Assembly: GCA_964467165.1 (NCBI GenBank)
Contig: CAYXOL010000003.1
Span: 1 to 64,000, forward strand
DNA: 64,000 nt
Direction: 5' to 3'
Source of the DNA: Clostridium_AD sp964467165
GTDB taxonomy: Bacteria > Bacillota > Clostridia > Clostridiales > Clostridiaceae
Shown here: in pieces, positions 17,432-26,890 of the stretch
Position numbering within the stretch: position 1 is the stretch's first letter
How the letters are laid out: each line of letters begins with the position of its first letter
Made by a program: the position numbers and the translations under genes
Notes under the pieces: generated by a model
The model's input: only the letters and a program-made list of their open reading frames with translations
The model's database searches: none
Told to the model about the DNA's origin: nothing

Positions 17432-18694
17432 TTGAAAAGTAAACTTAAACTACTCTTCCTATTTATCCCTGTTTTAATTTTTTCATTCCTTGCCGTTTCT
17501 TGTAATGAAAACAATAAAGTAGCAGTAATTAAGGAACAACAAAAACAGGAGATCCCCACTAAAATATTAACTGCACCCATTATAACTCCAGAGTTTAAAC
17601 TTGGTGATGAATTATTAATTACCAAACATAGCGAATTAATAACTGGTAAAAAAATCGGCCTTGTTACAAATCAGACTGGATTAAACAGCTCAGGTGAAAG
17701 TATAATCGCACTCCTTTCTAATTATAAATCTGCAAACTTAGTGGCCTTGTATAGTCCTGAACATGGCCTTGATGGACAATCTAATGCTGGCGACTATGTA
17801 AAATCCTATATTCACCAAGGCTTAAATATTCCTGTATATAGTCTTTATGGAGATACAAGAAAGCCTACTAAAGACATGCTATCAAATGTTGATGTACTTA
17901 TTTTTGATATTCAAGATATTGGCGTCAGATCTTATACTTACATATCCACATTAAACTACTGCATGATAGCTGCTGCAGAGTATAATAAACCAATTATTGT
18001 TTTAGATAGACCAAATCCCATTGGTGGACAACTTGTTGATGGTCCCATACTCCAGGATAAATATATGACTTTTGTTGGAGTAGATAACTTACCAGTATGT
18101 CATGGAATGACAGCTGGCGAGTTAGCTAATTTTTTCAATCGCAAAATAAATGCTTGCCTTACTGTTGTTCCTATGGAAGGCTATAACCGAAATATGATTT
18201 TTCAAGATACCACATTAAAATGGATTAAAAGTTCTCCACGCATACCAGATATTGATTCAGTTTTTAGTTATGCGGCTACTGGTATTGGTGAAGGTACTTC
18301 CATAGTCCAACAAGATTTCTTTAAATGGGTAGGAGGCATTGGTATTGACTCAGATGCCTATGCAAAACTACTAAACGACGCTAATTTGCCAGGAGTAAAA
18401 TTTATTGCGGAAAATAAAGATGATTTTGGTGGTGTAAAACTTCAAATAACTGATTATCATAAATTTAACCCAGCCAAAACAGGTATATACATTATTGCAT
18501 ATGCACATTCCTTAAATAATTTTAAAATACCTAAAAGTGGTAAAACCATTGTAATGTTTGATAAAATCATGGGAACAGATAAAATTGGAACATGTTTAGA
18601 AAATGGATATACGCCACAGCAAATAGAGGCAACTTATCAAAGGGCTTTAGCTGAATTTAAAATAGAAAGACAAAAGTATTTAATTTATAAATAG
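17432..18694 (+). CDS. namZ: Exo-beta-N-acetylmuramidase NamZ (DUF1343), lipoprotein
   Basis: Surface lipoprotein of the DUF1343/NamZ family (GH171), which releases N-acetylmuramic acid from peptidoglycan fragments. Lipobox LAVSC puts the lipidated cysteine at residue 24. Family segments are GLVTNQTGLN, LYSPEHGLDG, FDIQDIGVRSYTYI, VLDRPNPIGG and TGIGEGTS. The TTG start is chosen because AAAGGGGG lies just upstream and it gives a complete signal peptide. It is monocistronic. MurQ, NagA and NagB at 52-55 kb could process the released sugar. Confidence 0.88.
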   Translation: MKSKLKLLFLFIPVLIFSFLAVSCNENNKVAVIKEQQKQEIPTKILTAPIITPEFKLGDELLITKHSELITGKKIGLVTNQTGLNSSGESIIALLSNYKSANLVALYSPEHGLDGQSNAGDYVKSYIHQGLNIPVYSLYGDTRKPTKDMLSNVDVLIFDIQDIGVRSYTYISTLNYCMIAAAEYNKPIIVLDRPNPIGGQLVDGPILQDKYMTFVGVDNLPVCHGMTAGELANFFNRKINACLTVVPMEGYNRNMIFQDTTLKWIKSSPRIPDIDSVFSYAATGIGEGTSIVQQDFFKWVGGIGIDSDAYAKLLNDANLPGVKFIAENKDDFGGVKLQITDYHKFNPAKTGIYIIAYAHSLNNFKIPKSGKTIVMFDKIMGTDKIGTCLENGYTPQQIEATYQRALAEFKIERQKYLIYK

Positions 18695-18754
18695 TTACTT
18701 CATAATAAGATTTCAGTATCAAATCACAGGAAATTCAAAAAAAAATAGTCCGCT

Positions 18755-18850
18755 TTACCGCACTTGTTCATATAATATTTTACCAACACTAAATGCTCTT
18801 GAACCTAGCTTTCTAAAGGAAAGGCTTACTTTTAATAGCTTCAACAAATT
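18755..18850 (-). pseudogene. Start-less relic reading frame (possible dispersed repeat)
   Basis: In the 268-base gap before the 5-FCL gene the minus strand has an open frame ending at TAA (18757-18755). It reads like a protein tail (LGSRAFSVGKILYEQVR), but it has no start codon with a ribosome site. An AGC-TTTC/GAAAG-GCT hairpin lies inside it. It resembles a decayed gene end or an extragenic repeat; I do not recognise a function. Confidence 0.35.
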
Positions 18851-18962
18851 GCATATATGAAAAACATATGTTATAATTACATAAATTTTATTCAGTATAA
18901 ATACTTTTTTGTACAATAAATTGCTATATTTGCAATACTGTAATAATTCTGAGGGGGTACTT

Positions 18963-19547
18963 ATGGAAACTAATTTTAAGGATCAGCTAAGAAAAAATAT
19001 GCTCTATCAAAGAAAAAACATGAAGTTGGATAATGTAAGTGCTTTTAGCGATAAAATTGTTGAAACAATTATTAGATTACCTGAATTTATAAATTGTAAA
19101 AATATAATGTTATACTTAAGTTTCAAAAATGAAGTGAATACATACTCCTTGGCTAAGTGGTGTTTGGACGATGGTAAAAAAGTAATTGTACCCTACTGTA
19201 TAAACGAAACACGAGAAATAATTCCTTTTGAAATACATAATCTTACCACAGATCTTTTTAAATCTTCCTTTGGTATTATGGAACCAAAACATGAATTACT
19301 GAAAAGGGCTGATACTTGCGACATAGATTTAATTATAGTTCCTGGCGTAGTATTTGATGAGTATTGTAATAGGATAGGCTTTGGTGCAGGGTATTATGAT
19401 AGATTTCTACCTAAAATAGCCAAAGGCACTCCTACTATAGGTATAGCTTACGACTACCAAGTAATTAACAAAATTCCCAGAGGTGTTTATGATGTGCCTT
19501 TGGATTTCATAATCACTGAAAAAAGAATAATATCTAGATTAGACTAG
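18963..19547 (+). CDS. 5-formyltetrahydrofolate cyclo-ligase
   Basis: ATP-dependent enzyme converting 5-formyl-THF to 5,10-methenyl-THF in folate salvage. The family signature is RIGFGAGYYDRFL near residue 140, with the phosphate-binding loop, and the N-terminal basic segment LRKNMLYQRKNM. The 194-residue length is typical. I start at the ATG at 18963, which has GAGGGGG upstream; an earlier in-frame ATG lacks a site. It is followed closely by a HAD phosphatase whose start overlaps the region just past its stop, so the two form an operon. Confidence 0.92.
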   Translation: METNFKDQLRKNMLYQRKNMKLDNVSAFSDKIVETIIRLPEFINCKNIMLYLSFKNEVNTYSLAKWCLDDGKKVIVPYCINETREIIPFEIHNLTTDLFKSSFGIMEPKHELLKRADTCDIDLIIVPGVVFDEYCNRIGFGAGYYDRFLPKIAKGTPTIGIAYDYQVINKIPRGVYDVPLDFIITEKRIISRLD

Positions 19548-19564
19548 TGTTGGAGGTGACCCAT

Positions 19565-20293
19565 TTGGAAAAAAGAATAGCCGCTTTCTTTGATATTGAT
19601 GGTACCCTCTATAGGGAGGGCTTAATAACAGAGGTATTTAAAAAATTAATCAAGAGCGAACTAATAGAAACCGATAGATGGTACAAAGAAGTGAAACCAT
19701 TTTATGTTAAATGGGATAAACGAATAGGGAATTATGATAATTATCTACTTAAAATGGCTGATATTTATAGCGAGGCCATAATCGGACTTCATAGGACTCA
19801 AATTGAATTTATTGCTAGCCAAATTATAAAGCAAAAGGGGGATAGAGTTTACACCTACACCCGTGATAGAATTAAATGGCATAAAGACCAGGGTCATTTA
19901 ATTATCACTATATCAGGTAGTCCCATTGAACTTGTGCGGGAAATGTCTATAAAATATGGTTTTGACGATTATATTGGAACAAAATATATCTTCGATGAAA
20001 ATGATATTTATACTGGTAAAATTATTCCTATGTGGGATAGTGCTAGTAAACAAATAGCCATAGAAAATTTTGTTAATAAATATAATATTGATTTGCAGCA
20101 AAGCTATGCTTATGGTGATACTTCTGGGGATTATAATATGTTAAAATCAATTAGTAGCCCAACAGCAATAAATCCTACTAAGGAACTTCTACTAATGATT
20201 TTATCTGATGATGAATTGAAGGAAAAAATCAATATAATGCTAGAGAGAAAAGATGTGGTATACAAGCTACGACCAGAACACATTGAAATATAA
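19565..20293 (+). CDS. HAD-superfamily IB phosphatase
   Basis: Soluble haloacid dehalogenase-type phosphatase of the SerB/CicA-like IB group. Motif I FFDIDGTL lies at residues 8-15 with the two catalytic aspartates; motif II is IITISGSP, and motif III/IV is a lysine near SASKQ plus AYGDTSGDYNML. The substrate is unknown. I start at the TTG at 19565, which has GGAGGTG six bases upstream, rather than the GTG at 19547 that precedes that site. It is second in an operon with the 5-FCL gene, followed by a terminator. Confidence 0.85.
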   Translation: MEKRIAAFFDIDGTLYREGLITEVFKKLIKSELIETDRWYKEVKPFYVKWDKRIGNYDNYLLKMADIYSEAIIGLHRTQIEFIASQIIKQKGDRVYTYTRDRIKWHKDQGHLIITISGSPIELVREMSIKYGFDDYIGTKYIFDENDIYTGKIIPMWDSASKQIAIENFVNKYNIDLQQSYAYGDTSGDYNMLKSISSPTAINPTKELLLMILSDDELKEKINIMLERKDVVYKLRPEHIEI

Positions 20294-20341
20294 TATTTTC
20301 GTTTATTTTTGGTTTTCCTACTAAATAACCTTTTATTTGAT

Positions 20342-20378
20342 AAAAAACTACTATATACTTGTATATAGTAGTTTTTTT
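20342..20378 (+). terminator. Terminator after the HAD phosphatase
   Basis: AAAACTACTATATAC and its complement form a long stem with a 2-base loop and a T-run. Confidence 0.9.
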
Positions 20379-20414
20379 GTAATTATCATGCTGTATTTTG
20401 AAAGGAGTCATCTC

Positions 20415-21491
20415 ATGCTAAGGGACTTATTCGTTAATGCCACAATACTAATTTCATTTATTTTTTTAAGTAGCCAGGTATTTAAAGGGAATTTTCTTAA
20501 CCTTTCAGTGTCATATAAACGTAAACTTTTCTTCGGATTAACGCAAGGGCTACTAGGTATTATCTTAATGTTATTTACTATCCAAGTTGACCCTAATGTA
20601 AATATGGATTTTCGCCATATTGCAATATTAATAGCTGCTCTTTATGGAGGTGGAATTTCTGCACTAATTTCCGGCATAACTATTGCATTATTTAGAATAT
20701 CTTACTTTGGTATTAGCACTCCCGCTATTATAGCCTCAATCAACATGTTTAATGTTGCTATTGCTTGTGCTCTATTATCAAAATTAAATCTAAGCGGATT
20801 TAGAAAATGGATTTATATGAACTTTGTAAGCTCTTTAATTATTACTAGTTCATTTTTATTAATTATTAAAAATTTATTATTACTTCGTCAAACCCTTACT
20901 TATTTTTGGATTGGCTCTTTTATTATTGGAATTTTAGCCTATTTTATTGTAAATTATATGAATACTTCAATTAAATTACTTAATAAATTAGAACAAGAAT
21001 CAACTATTGATTTTCTTACTGGTCTAAATAACGTTAGACAATTTGATAACTCACTAAATGAATCTTTTGATAATGTTAAAAACAGAAATGAGCGTCTATC
21101 TATTTTAATCATTGATATAGATTTTTTTAAAAAGGTAAATGACACTTATGGTCATTTAGCCGGTGATTCTGTATTACAGCAATTAGGAACACTATTAGCT
21201 ACTTTTTGTAGAAGTTTTGACATTGTATCTAGAATTGGTGGTGAAGAATTTTCTATTATTTTGCCGGATTGTCCAAGCCTACAGGCAATAGAAGTTGCAG
21301 AGCGCTTAAGAATAGCTGTACAAGCCAATGAATTTACTATTTCTAATGGAATTAAAATTAATATAACTGTTTCTATAGGCGCTGCTACTTATCCTGACAA
21401 TGTATCAGATTTAGAAAATCTTATACACGAGGCAGATAACGCATTATACTCCGCTAAACGTTCTGGGCGAAATAAAGTATGTCAGCCCTAA
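20415..21491 (+). CDS. Diguanylate cyclase with 5TM LytS-type sensor domain
   Basis: Makes cyclic di-GMP from GTP. The N-terminal about 190 residues contain six hydrophobic helices typical of the 5TMR-LYT sensor module, with GGGISALISGITIALFR. The C-terminal GGDEF domain contains SRIGGEEFSI (active-site GGEEF) and an RxxD inhibitory site (RSFD) five residues before it, so product inhibition is expected. The ATG at 20415 has AAAGGAG upstream; the longer frame begins before it without a site. It is monocistronic, flanked by terminators. Confidence 0.92.
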   Translation: MLRDLFVNATILISFIFLSSQVFKGNFLNLSVSYKRKLFFGLTQGLLGIILMLFTIQVDPNVNMDFRHIAILIAALYGGGISALISGITIALFRISYFGISTPAIIASINMFNVAIACALLSKLNLSGFRKWIYMNFVSSLIITSSFLLIIKNLLLLRQTLTYFWIGSFIIGILAYFIVNYMNTSIKLLNKLEQESTIDFLTGLNNVRQFDNSLNESFDNVKNRNERLSILIIDIDFFKKVNDTYGHLAGDSVLQQLGTLLATFCRSFDIVSRIGGEEFSIILPDCPSLQAIEVAERLRIAVQANEFTISNGIKINITVSIGAATYPDNVSDLENLIHEADNALYSAKRSGRNKVCQP

Positions 21492-21512
21492 TATTTTTTT
21501 TAAATTACAAAA

Positions 21513-21548
21513 GAATCAGAATAAAAGCAAAAGCTTTTATTCTGATTC
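21513..21548. terminator. Bidirectional terminator
   Basis: GAATCAGAATAAAAGC and its complement form a 16-bp stem with flanking A/T runs, between the cyclase and minus-strand genes. Confidence 0.85.
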
Positions 21549-21629
21549 CTTTTTATTAGAAAACCTTTTTCTAGATATCATCAAAAAAATAATCCACACT
21601 AAACATACACATACAGAAGCTATAAACAA
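21537..21629 (-). pseudogene. Remnant of a paralogue of the adjacent membrane protein
   Basis: The minus-strand frame here ends VWIIFLMISRKRFSNKKESE, strongly resembling the C terminus of the next gene (MWIIYSVISKKKFSNKK). Upstream in the same frame there are stop codons, and no start with a ribosome site is seen. It looks like the 3' end of a decayed tandem duplicate. Confidence 0.45.
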
Positions 21630-21766
21630 TAGATATGATAGTAACTACACTTTCTATCTCCATTTAAAATAATCCTCTCATGAACATTTTTTCTTGCCAT
21701 ATTAAGGATATTATATCATTTATATATAAAAGTAAAATAAACTTAATAGCAATCATTAAATTGAAA

Positions 21767-22072
21767 TTATTTTTTATTTGAAAACTTCTTTTTAGATATT
21801 ACGGAATAAATAATCCACATTATTATTAGACTTCCCATTGTAATATTTGTTATTATATCCTGAAATGCCGGTATCCCTTGTCCTAGGAAAGTTCCAAATA
21901 AAATTAGGCCCCCCATTGAAATTAACGCAAGCTTATTTAATTGTATATATTCTGCCTTGTTTTCCCCTTTAAAATTCGGACCTTGCTTTTTTTCAAAATT
22001 CAAACCAGTAACAACTGCCGCCGCACCCATCATAATAAATATAATAGTAAAAACACTATCACCAAGTCCCAT
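21767..22072 (-). CDS. Small membrane protein of unknown function (101 aa)
   Basis: A 101-residue protein with three hydrophobic segments (about residues 6-24, 46-64 and 73-92) and a charged loop between the first two. The family is not recognised. AAGGAGG precedes the ATG. A remnant of a second copy lies just downstream, and the COG0523 GTPase gene lies upstream on the same strand, 76 bases away. Confidence 0.6.
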   Translation of the reverse strand: MGLGDSVFTIIFIMMGAAAVVTGLNFEKKQGPNFKGENKAEYIQLNKLALISMGGLILFGTFLGQGIPAFQDIITNITMGSLIIMWIIYSVISKKKFSNKK

Positions 22073-22148
22073 TTAAATTCCTCCTTGCACTCCTAAATTA
22101 TAGTACTACTAAAATTTTCATATCATCTCCATATCTGAATATAATAAA

Positions 22149-23081
22149 TTATCTAAGTTTCATTTCTTGCCCAATAATGGACTTCCAGTTATCTATAATG
22201 GGTTTTATAATGTTAGGTCCTATCCTTGATATAAAAACTAATTTAGATTCTGTTTCTTCTACTTGAAGTAATTTATAATCAATTTTTTTATTAACTACAT
22301 CTACTTGGTTGTAGCCATCTTGCAAATTGAAAAACCCTTTTATTCTATAGCTATCCCCCGAAACGCTGTTGATAAATTCAGTTAGTCCCTCTTTAGTGAC
22401 TTGTCCATGAAAAGTCAAATTCAAACTTTTAGGTTTGCTTTCAGGGGTATTAGTAGTTTCTTCATCTTCTGTCCATTGATTTTTCATTAAATCCTGGCTT
22501 AAGAAATCATAGCTAATTTCTCCAAAACTACATTCTTGAATTTCAACCCTAACATTTATTTCTGAAATTCTATTTTTTATAAGAGAAAGAGTCTCCTCAT
22601 TAACTAAATCGGTTTTATTAATTAAAACCAAATGACAATGCTTAAGCTGTCTTTCTACCGTTTCCAAATCTTCTATTTGATCTAGAAAATGCAGAGCATC
22701 TACAAGACAAATGGCTCCTTTATAAACATAAACCTTACCAACTTCGCCCTCTACGCCGCCTAATACATCGGAAATATTAGAGGGATCGGCAAGTCCAGAA
22801 CTTTCTACAAACAAATATTTTAATGACCCTTTTGACAATTCAATCATAGCATGAGCAAATGATAATTTTAGACAAGAACAAAATATAGAACCCCTGTTAA
22901 TTTCAATTAATTCCATGCCTTCCTTTTTAATAATCTGTCCATCTATACCTATTTTGCCAAATTCATTCATTATAACTCCAACTTTTTCCTCTGATAAGTT
23001 ATTAAGCACATTGGTTAGAAATGTAGTTTTACCTGCGCCCAAAAAACCTGTTAGTAAATACAAATTTATTTTATTTTCCAA
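22149..23081 (-). CDS. COG0523 (CobW/YeiR-like) GTP-dependent metallochaperone
   Basis: G3E-family GTPase, expected to insert or deliver a metal such as Zn. Walker A is GFLGAGKTT (12-20), with NKTD as the guanine-specificity motif. The usual metal motif CxCC appears as C68-S-C70-L71: the third cysteine is replaced by leucine. The C-terminal CobW_C domain contains LNLTFHGQVTKEGLTEF. The TTG start is supported by GAGGGAG upstream and by the in-frame N-terminal strand. No Zur box was identified. Confidence 0.85.
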   Translation of the reverse strand: MENKINLYLLTGFLGAGKTTFLTNVLNNLSEEKVGVIMNEFGKIGIDGQIIKKEGMELIEINRGSIFCSCLKLSFAHAMIELSKGSLKYLFVESSGLADPSNISDVLGGVEGEVGKVYVYKGAICLVDALHFLDQIEDLETVERQLKHCHLVLINKTDLVNEETLSLIKNRISEINVRVEIQECSFGEISYDFLSQDLMKNQWTEDEETTNTPESKPKSLNLTFHGQVTKEGLTEFINSVSGDSYRIKGFFNLQDGYNQVDVVNKKIDYKLLQVEETESKLVFISRIGPNIIKPIIDNWKSIIGQEMKLR

Positions 23082-23206
23082 TTATCTCCCTCTTTTCTAA
23101 TAATTTATTATGTTTTTTTCTTGTGCCCAACCTCTTAATCCATTTATGTATAATTTCTTCACCTTCTATTATAAGGTATAATTGAAATATATATAAGTAA
23201 ATATTT

Positions 23207-23242
23207 AAGGATTCATGTAATGAGAGCATTACATGAATCCTT
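23207..23242 (-). terminator. Riboflavin operon terminator
   Basis: A 16-bp perfect stem (23207-23222 with 23227-23242) and a 4-base loop, just past the ribH stop. Confidence 0.9.
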
Positions 23243-23249
23243 TAGTATA

Positions 23250-23711
23250 CTATATTTCTTTCAGTAAATTTGCCATTTCTATTGCAGATACTGCTGCATC
23301 ATAGCCTTTGTTGCCTGCTTTAGTTCCTGCTCTTTCAATAGCTTGCTCGATATTTTCAGTAGTAAGCACCCCAAAAATAACTGGAACTCCTGTTTCCAGC
23401 GATACAGATGCAATTCCTTTAGTAACCTCACCAGATACATATTCGTAATGAGATGTAGCTCCCCTTATAACTGCCCCTAAACATATTACACCATCATACT
23501 TTCCAGACTTAGCCATCTTCTTTGCAACTAGCGGTATCTCAAAAGCACCCGGTACCCATGCGATTTCTATGTTTTCCTCTTCCACACCATGACGTTTTAA
23601 ACCATCCAGTGCTCCTGATAATAATTTACCACCTATAAATTCATTAAACCTAGCTACAATAATTCCAAATTTTAAACCTTCTGCTATTAATTTACCTTCA
23701 TATGTTTTCAT
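23250..23711 (-). CDS. ribH: 6,7-dimethyl-8-ribityllumazine synthase
   Basis: Condenses 5-amino-6-ribitylaminouracil with dihydroxybutanone phosphate, the penultimate step of riboflavin synthesis. Signature segments are VARFNEFI, WVPGAFEIPL, CLGAVIRGATSHYEYV (containing the catalytic His) and ENIEQAIERAGTKAGNKG. The 153-residue length is standard. AGGAGG precedes the ATG. It is last in ribDE-BA-H and lies 22 bases after ribBA. Confidence 0.97.
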   Translation of the reverse strand: MKTYEGKLIAEGLKFGIIVARFNEFIGGKLLSGALDGLKRHGVEEENIEIAWVPGAFEIPLVAKKMAKSGKYDGVICLGAVIRGATSHYEYVSGEVTKGIASVSLETGVPVIFGVLTTENIEQAIERAGTKAGNKGYDAAVSAIEMANLLKEI

Positions 23712-23733
23712 TGTAATTCCTCCTATTAATTTA

Positions 23734-24936
23734 TTATTTTAATTTAAGTAAATGCCCCATTTTTTTCTTTTTAGTTTCTAAATAAAACTTATTTCTCTCA
23801 TTATGATTCATCTCTATAGCCACTCTTTCAACTATATCAATACCATAGCCTGAAATGCCTGTTATTTTTTTAGGATTGTTAGTCATCATTCTAATCTTTT
23901 TAGCCCCCAGCAGTTCCAATATCTGAGCCCCTATACCATAATCTCTCATATCTACTGGGAATCCTAAAGCTACATTTGCTTCTGCGGTGTCCATACCTTT
24001 ATCCTGAAGATTATAAGCCTTTAGCTTATTAATTAATCCTATTCCTCGGCCTTCCTGCCTCATGTAAACCAAAATTCCACATTCCTCTTTTGCTATTGCT
24101 TTCATAGCTGCATCATATTGCTGCCCACAATCACATCTCATGGACCCCAGTGCATCCCCAGTAAGACACTCAGAGTGTACCCTTACAAGTACAGGCTTGC
24201 TACTGTCTATTTTTCCCTTGACTAATGCTACATGATGTTCTCCATTTATCTTATTTACAAATCCATAGATTTTAAATTCTCCATACCTAGTTGGCATTTT
24301 AGCTTCTGTAACCATTTCTACCAGGCATTCAGTTTTTCTTCTATATGCAATCAAATCCACAATAGTAATTATTTTAAGTTGATGCTTTTTTACATATTCC
24401 ATAAGCTCTGGAACCCTAGCCATTGATCCATCCTCATTCATAATTTCGCAAATTACCCCTGCAGGATATAATCCAGCAAGCCTTGCCATATCAACTGCGG
24501 CTTCTGTATGTCCAGCCCTTTTTAACACTCCGCCTTCTCTTGCTGCTAGAGGAAATACATGACCCGGTCTATTAAAATCCTTAGAAGAAGCCTGAGAATC
24601 TATCACTTTTAATATAGTGGTTGCTCTTTCTGCTGCAGATATTCCTGTAGTAGTATCGATGGCATCAATAGAAACTGTAAACGCCGTTCCATGAACATCA
24701 GTATTATTTGTCACCATTTGTTTTATATTTAATTTATCTAATCTTTCTTTAGTTACCGGCATGCATATAAGCCCACGAGCATTCGTGGCCATAAAATTTA
24801 TATTTTCCTGAGTAGCTTTTTCTGCAGCTATTATTATGTCTCCTTCATTTTCCCTATCCTCATCATCTACCACCACAATCATTTTTCCATTTTTAACATC
24901 CTCTAGCGCTTCCTCAATAGTATTAAATTTAAACAT
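23734..24936 (-). CDS. ribBA: Bifunctional 3,4-dihydroxy-2-butanone 4-phosphate synthase / GTP cyclohydrolase II
   Basis: Makes both riboflavin precursors, from ribulose 5-phosphate and from GTP. The N-terminal DHBP synthase domain (about 1-200) contains DDEDRENEGD and HVFPLAAREGGVLKRAGHTEA. The C-terminal cyclohydrolase II domain contains the zinc ligands in CLTGDALGSMRCDCGQQ and the active-site loop RQEGRGIGL. I start at the ATG at 24936, preceded by GGGGTG; a GTG directly upstream is an alternative. Confidence 0.97.
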   Translation of the reverse strand: MFKFNTIEEALEDVKNGKMIVVVDDEDRENEGDIIIAAEKATQENINFMATNARGLICMPVTKERLDKLNIKQMVTNNTDVHGTAFTVSIDAIDTTTGISAAERATTILKVIDSQASSKDFNRPGHVFPLAAREGGVLKRAGHTEAAVDMARLAGLYPAGVICEIMNEDGSMARVPELMEYVKKHQLKIITIVDLIAYRRKTECLVEMVTEAKMPTRYGEFKIYGFVNKINGEHHVALVKGKIDSSKPVLVRVHSECLTGDALGSMRCDCGQQYDAAMKAIAKEECGILVYMRQEGRGIGLINKLKAYNLQDKGMDTAEANVALGFPVDMRDYGIGAQILELLGAKKIRMMTNNPKKITGISGYGIDIVERVAIEMNHNERNKFYLETKKKKMGHLLKLK

Positions 24937-24964
24937 CACTACACCCCTTAACTTTTTTTAATTA

Positions 24965-25612
24965 TTAAAATCCATTTTCCATGAGAAAATCCCTACTAAT
25001 AGGTTTCTTTTCTTTTGGAACTTCTCCATATTTCAATAATTTTTCAACATATTTTGCCAACATATCACACTCTAAATTAACCTCATCACCTATGTTCTTA
25101 TTTAATAGTGTTGTTTCGCCCTTTGTATGAGGTATAATTGATACTTTAAATTTTTGGGCGTCCACATATGCTACTGTTAAACTAATGCCATCAATGGTTA
25201 TTGAACCTTTATGTACAATATACTTTAATATATCCTCTGCAGTTTCTACGGATACCCAAGTGGCATTGTCTTCTTTAAGAAGTTCTACTACGTTTCCTAT
25301 ACCATCAATATGCCCACTTACTATATGGCCCCCCAGTCTGTCACTAGCCATAAGCGCCCTTTCTAAATTAACTGTGGACCCCGATTTCAATTTCCCTAAA
25401 TTACTGCGCCTTATAGTCTCCGCCATTACATCTACACTAAAACTGTCTTTATTAAATTCTGTTACAGTAAGACACACTCCATTGGTATTAATGCTATCCC
25501 CAATCTTAGTGTCTTTAAGAACCTTCGTGGCTTTTATTGTAATTCTAGCAGAATTAGCACCTTTTTCAATTGACTTTATCTCCCCAATTTCTTCAATCAA
25601 GCCTGTAAACAT
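24965..25612 (-). CDS. ribE: Riboflavin synthase alpha chain
   Basis: Dismutates two lumazine molecules to riboflavin. It shows the internal duplication typical of the family: MFTGLIEEIG and GVCLTV in the first half, VSGHIDGIG and DGISLTV in the second. It is 215 residues long. AAGGAGGTG precedes the ATG. It is the second gene of the operon, 73 bases after ribD. Confidence 0.96.
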   Translation of the reverse strand: MFTGLIEEIGEIKSIEKGANSARITIKATKVLKDTKIGDSINTNGVCLTVTEFNKDSFSVDVMAETIRRSNLGKLKSGSTVNLERALMASDRLGGHIVSGHIDGIGNVVELLKEDNATWVSVETAEDILKYIVHKGSITIDGISLTVAYVDAQKFKVSIIPHTKGETTLLNKNIGDEVNLECDMLAKYVEKLLKYGEVPKEKKPISRDFLMENGF

Positions 25613-25685
25613 CTATTCACCTCCTTATAACTAACTAATGAAACTATTTTTTTATAAAGAAACTTTAATATTTTTATTGTGCGTT

Positions 25686-26789
25686 TCAATTCTGAACCTT
25701 CTTAACGTAACCCTCAATCATAATATCTTCATTAAATCTGGTTATATCAATATCCAAAAGTGCAATAGAATCTTTTACATGCTCTATTCCCTTGCCTCCT
25801 ACTGGAGTTTTACCAGAAGTTCCCCCAAATATTTTTGGAGATATAAAAGTTATTACTTTATCCACTATACCTTCCTCTATTGCAGAATAATTTAAAGTGC
25901 TTCCACCCTCCAGTAGGATACTATCTATTCCCATTTCTCCTAGTAGAGTCATTAAATTCTTCAAATCCACCCAATTATTTTTACTCTGAGTCACAATAAC
26001 TTCTGCGCCTCTTTGTTTTATAGCTTCGATTTTACTCTTATCAGCAAATTCTGTTGTTACGATAATGGTTTTTGTTTTTTCATCACATTTTAATACCTTT
26101 GCCTCTAAGGGTATTCTTGCCTTACTATCTATAATTATTCTAGTGGGGTTTAAGCTTAGCAAACCCTCTCTTCTTGTAGTTAGCTCTGGGTCATCTTTTA
26201 AAACAGTTCCAATTCCCACCATAATCCCAGTTACCCTCTGTCTTAATTCATGCACATAGGCTCTAGATTTTTCATTACTTATCCACTTTGAATCCCCATT
26301 AACGGTTGCTATTTTTCCATCTAGAGTCATAGCAGTTTTCATAATACAAAAGGGTTGTTTCTCAGCTATATACTTTATAAAAATTTCATTTGTTTTCATT
26401 ATCTCCAAGTCCATTATGCCTGTGATCACTTGTATACCATTTTTTTTAAGAATTTCTATGCCTCTGCCTGCAACCAGAGGGTTTGGGTCTATCATTCCAA
26501 TTACTACTTTAGCTATTTTATTTTTTACTATAGCATCAGCACAAGGTGGCGTTTTACCATAGTGAGAGCAGGGCTCCAAGGTTACATACATGGTTGCACC
26601 TTCAACATTTTCTTTTACATTTGCAAAAGCGTTGACTTCTGCATGTGGCCCACCAAAATATTCATGATAGCCTTCACCAATTATTTTATTATCTTTTACA
26701 ATAACAGCTCCCACAAGTGGATTAGGATTTACAAACCCAACTGCTTTTTTAGATAATTCAAGTGCTCTTTTCATATAATAGTTGTCCAA
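25686..26789 (-). CDS. ribD: Bifunctional pyrimidine deaminase / reductase RibD
   Basis: Performs the deamination and side-chain reduction steps of riboflavin synthesis. The deaminase domain has the zinc motif HAEVNAF and PCSHYGKTPPC; the reductase domain (about 145-367) has the NADPH-binding GGSTLNYSAIEEG near the end. The TTG start is supported by GGGGGTGG upstream and by the N-terminal pattern MDNYYMKRAL, which matches RibD homologues. It is the first gene of the operon, under the FMN riboswitch. Confidence 0.96.
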   Translation of the reverse strand: MDNYYMKRALELSKKAVGFVNPNPLVGAVIVKDNKIIGEGYHEYFGGPHAEVNAFANVKENVEGATMYVTLEPCSHYGKTPPCADAIVKNKIAKVVIGMIDPNPLVAGRGIEILKKNGIQVITGIMDLEIMKTNEIFIKYIAEKQPFCIMKTAMTLDGKIATVNGDSKWISNEKSRAYVHELRQRVTGIMVGIGTVLKDDPELTTRREGLLSLNPTRIIIDSKARIPLEAKVLKCDEKTKTIIVTTEFADKSKIEAIKQRGAEVIVTQSKNNWVDLKNLMTLLGEMGIDSILLEGGSTLNYSAIEEGIVDKVITFISPKIFGGTSGKTPVGGKGIEHVKDSIALLDIDITRFNEDIMIEGYVKKVQN

Positions 26790-26890
26790 ATTACCACCCC
26801 CAATTCTATAATTGTAGTATAGGTCTTCATGTGTATTTCACTTCTTAGTATGCATAACTTTCATGAAATAAAATCATATAAATTAATAAA

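Noticed and set aside
18695..18962. 6S RNA upstream of the 5-FCL gene, as in gammaproteobacteria
   Set aside because: The region does not fold into a long rod with a central bubble; linkage to this gene is not a clostridial feature.
25638..25895. Plus-strand frame between ribE and ribD
   Set aside because: It is antisense to ribD, with no ribosome site and shadow-like composition.
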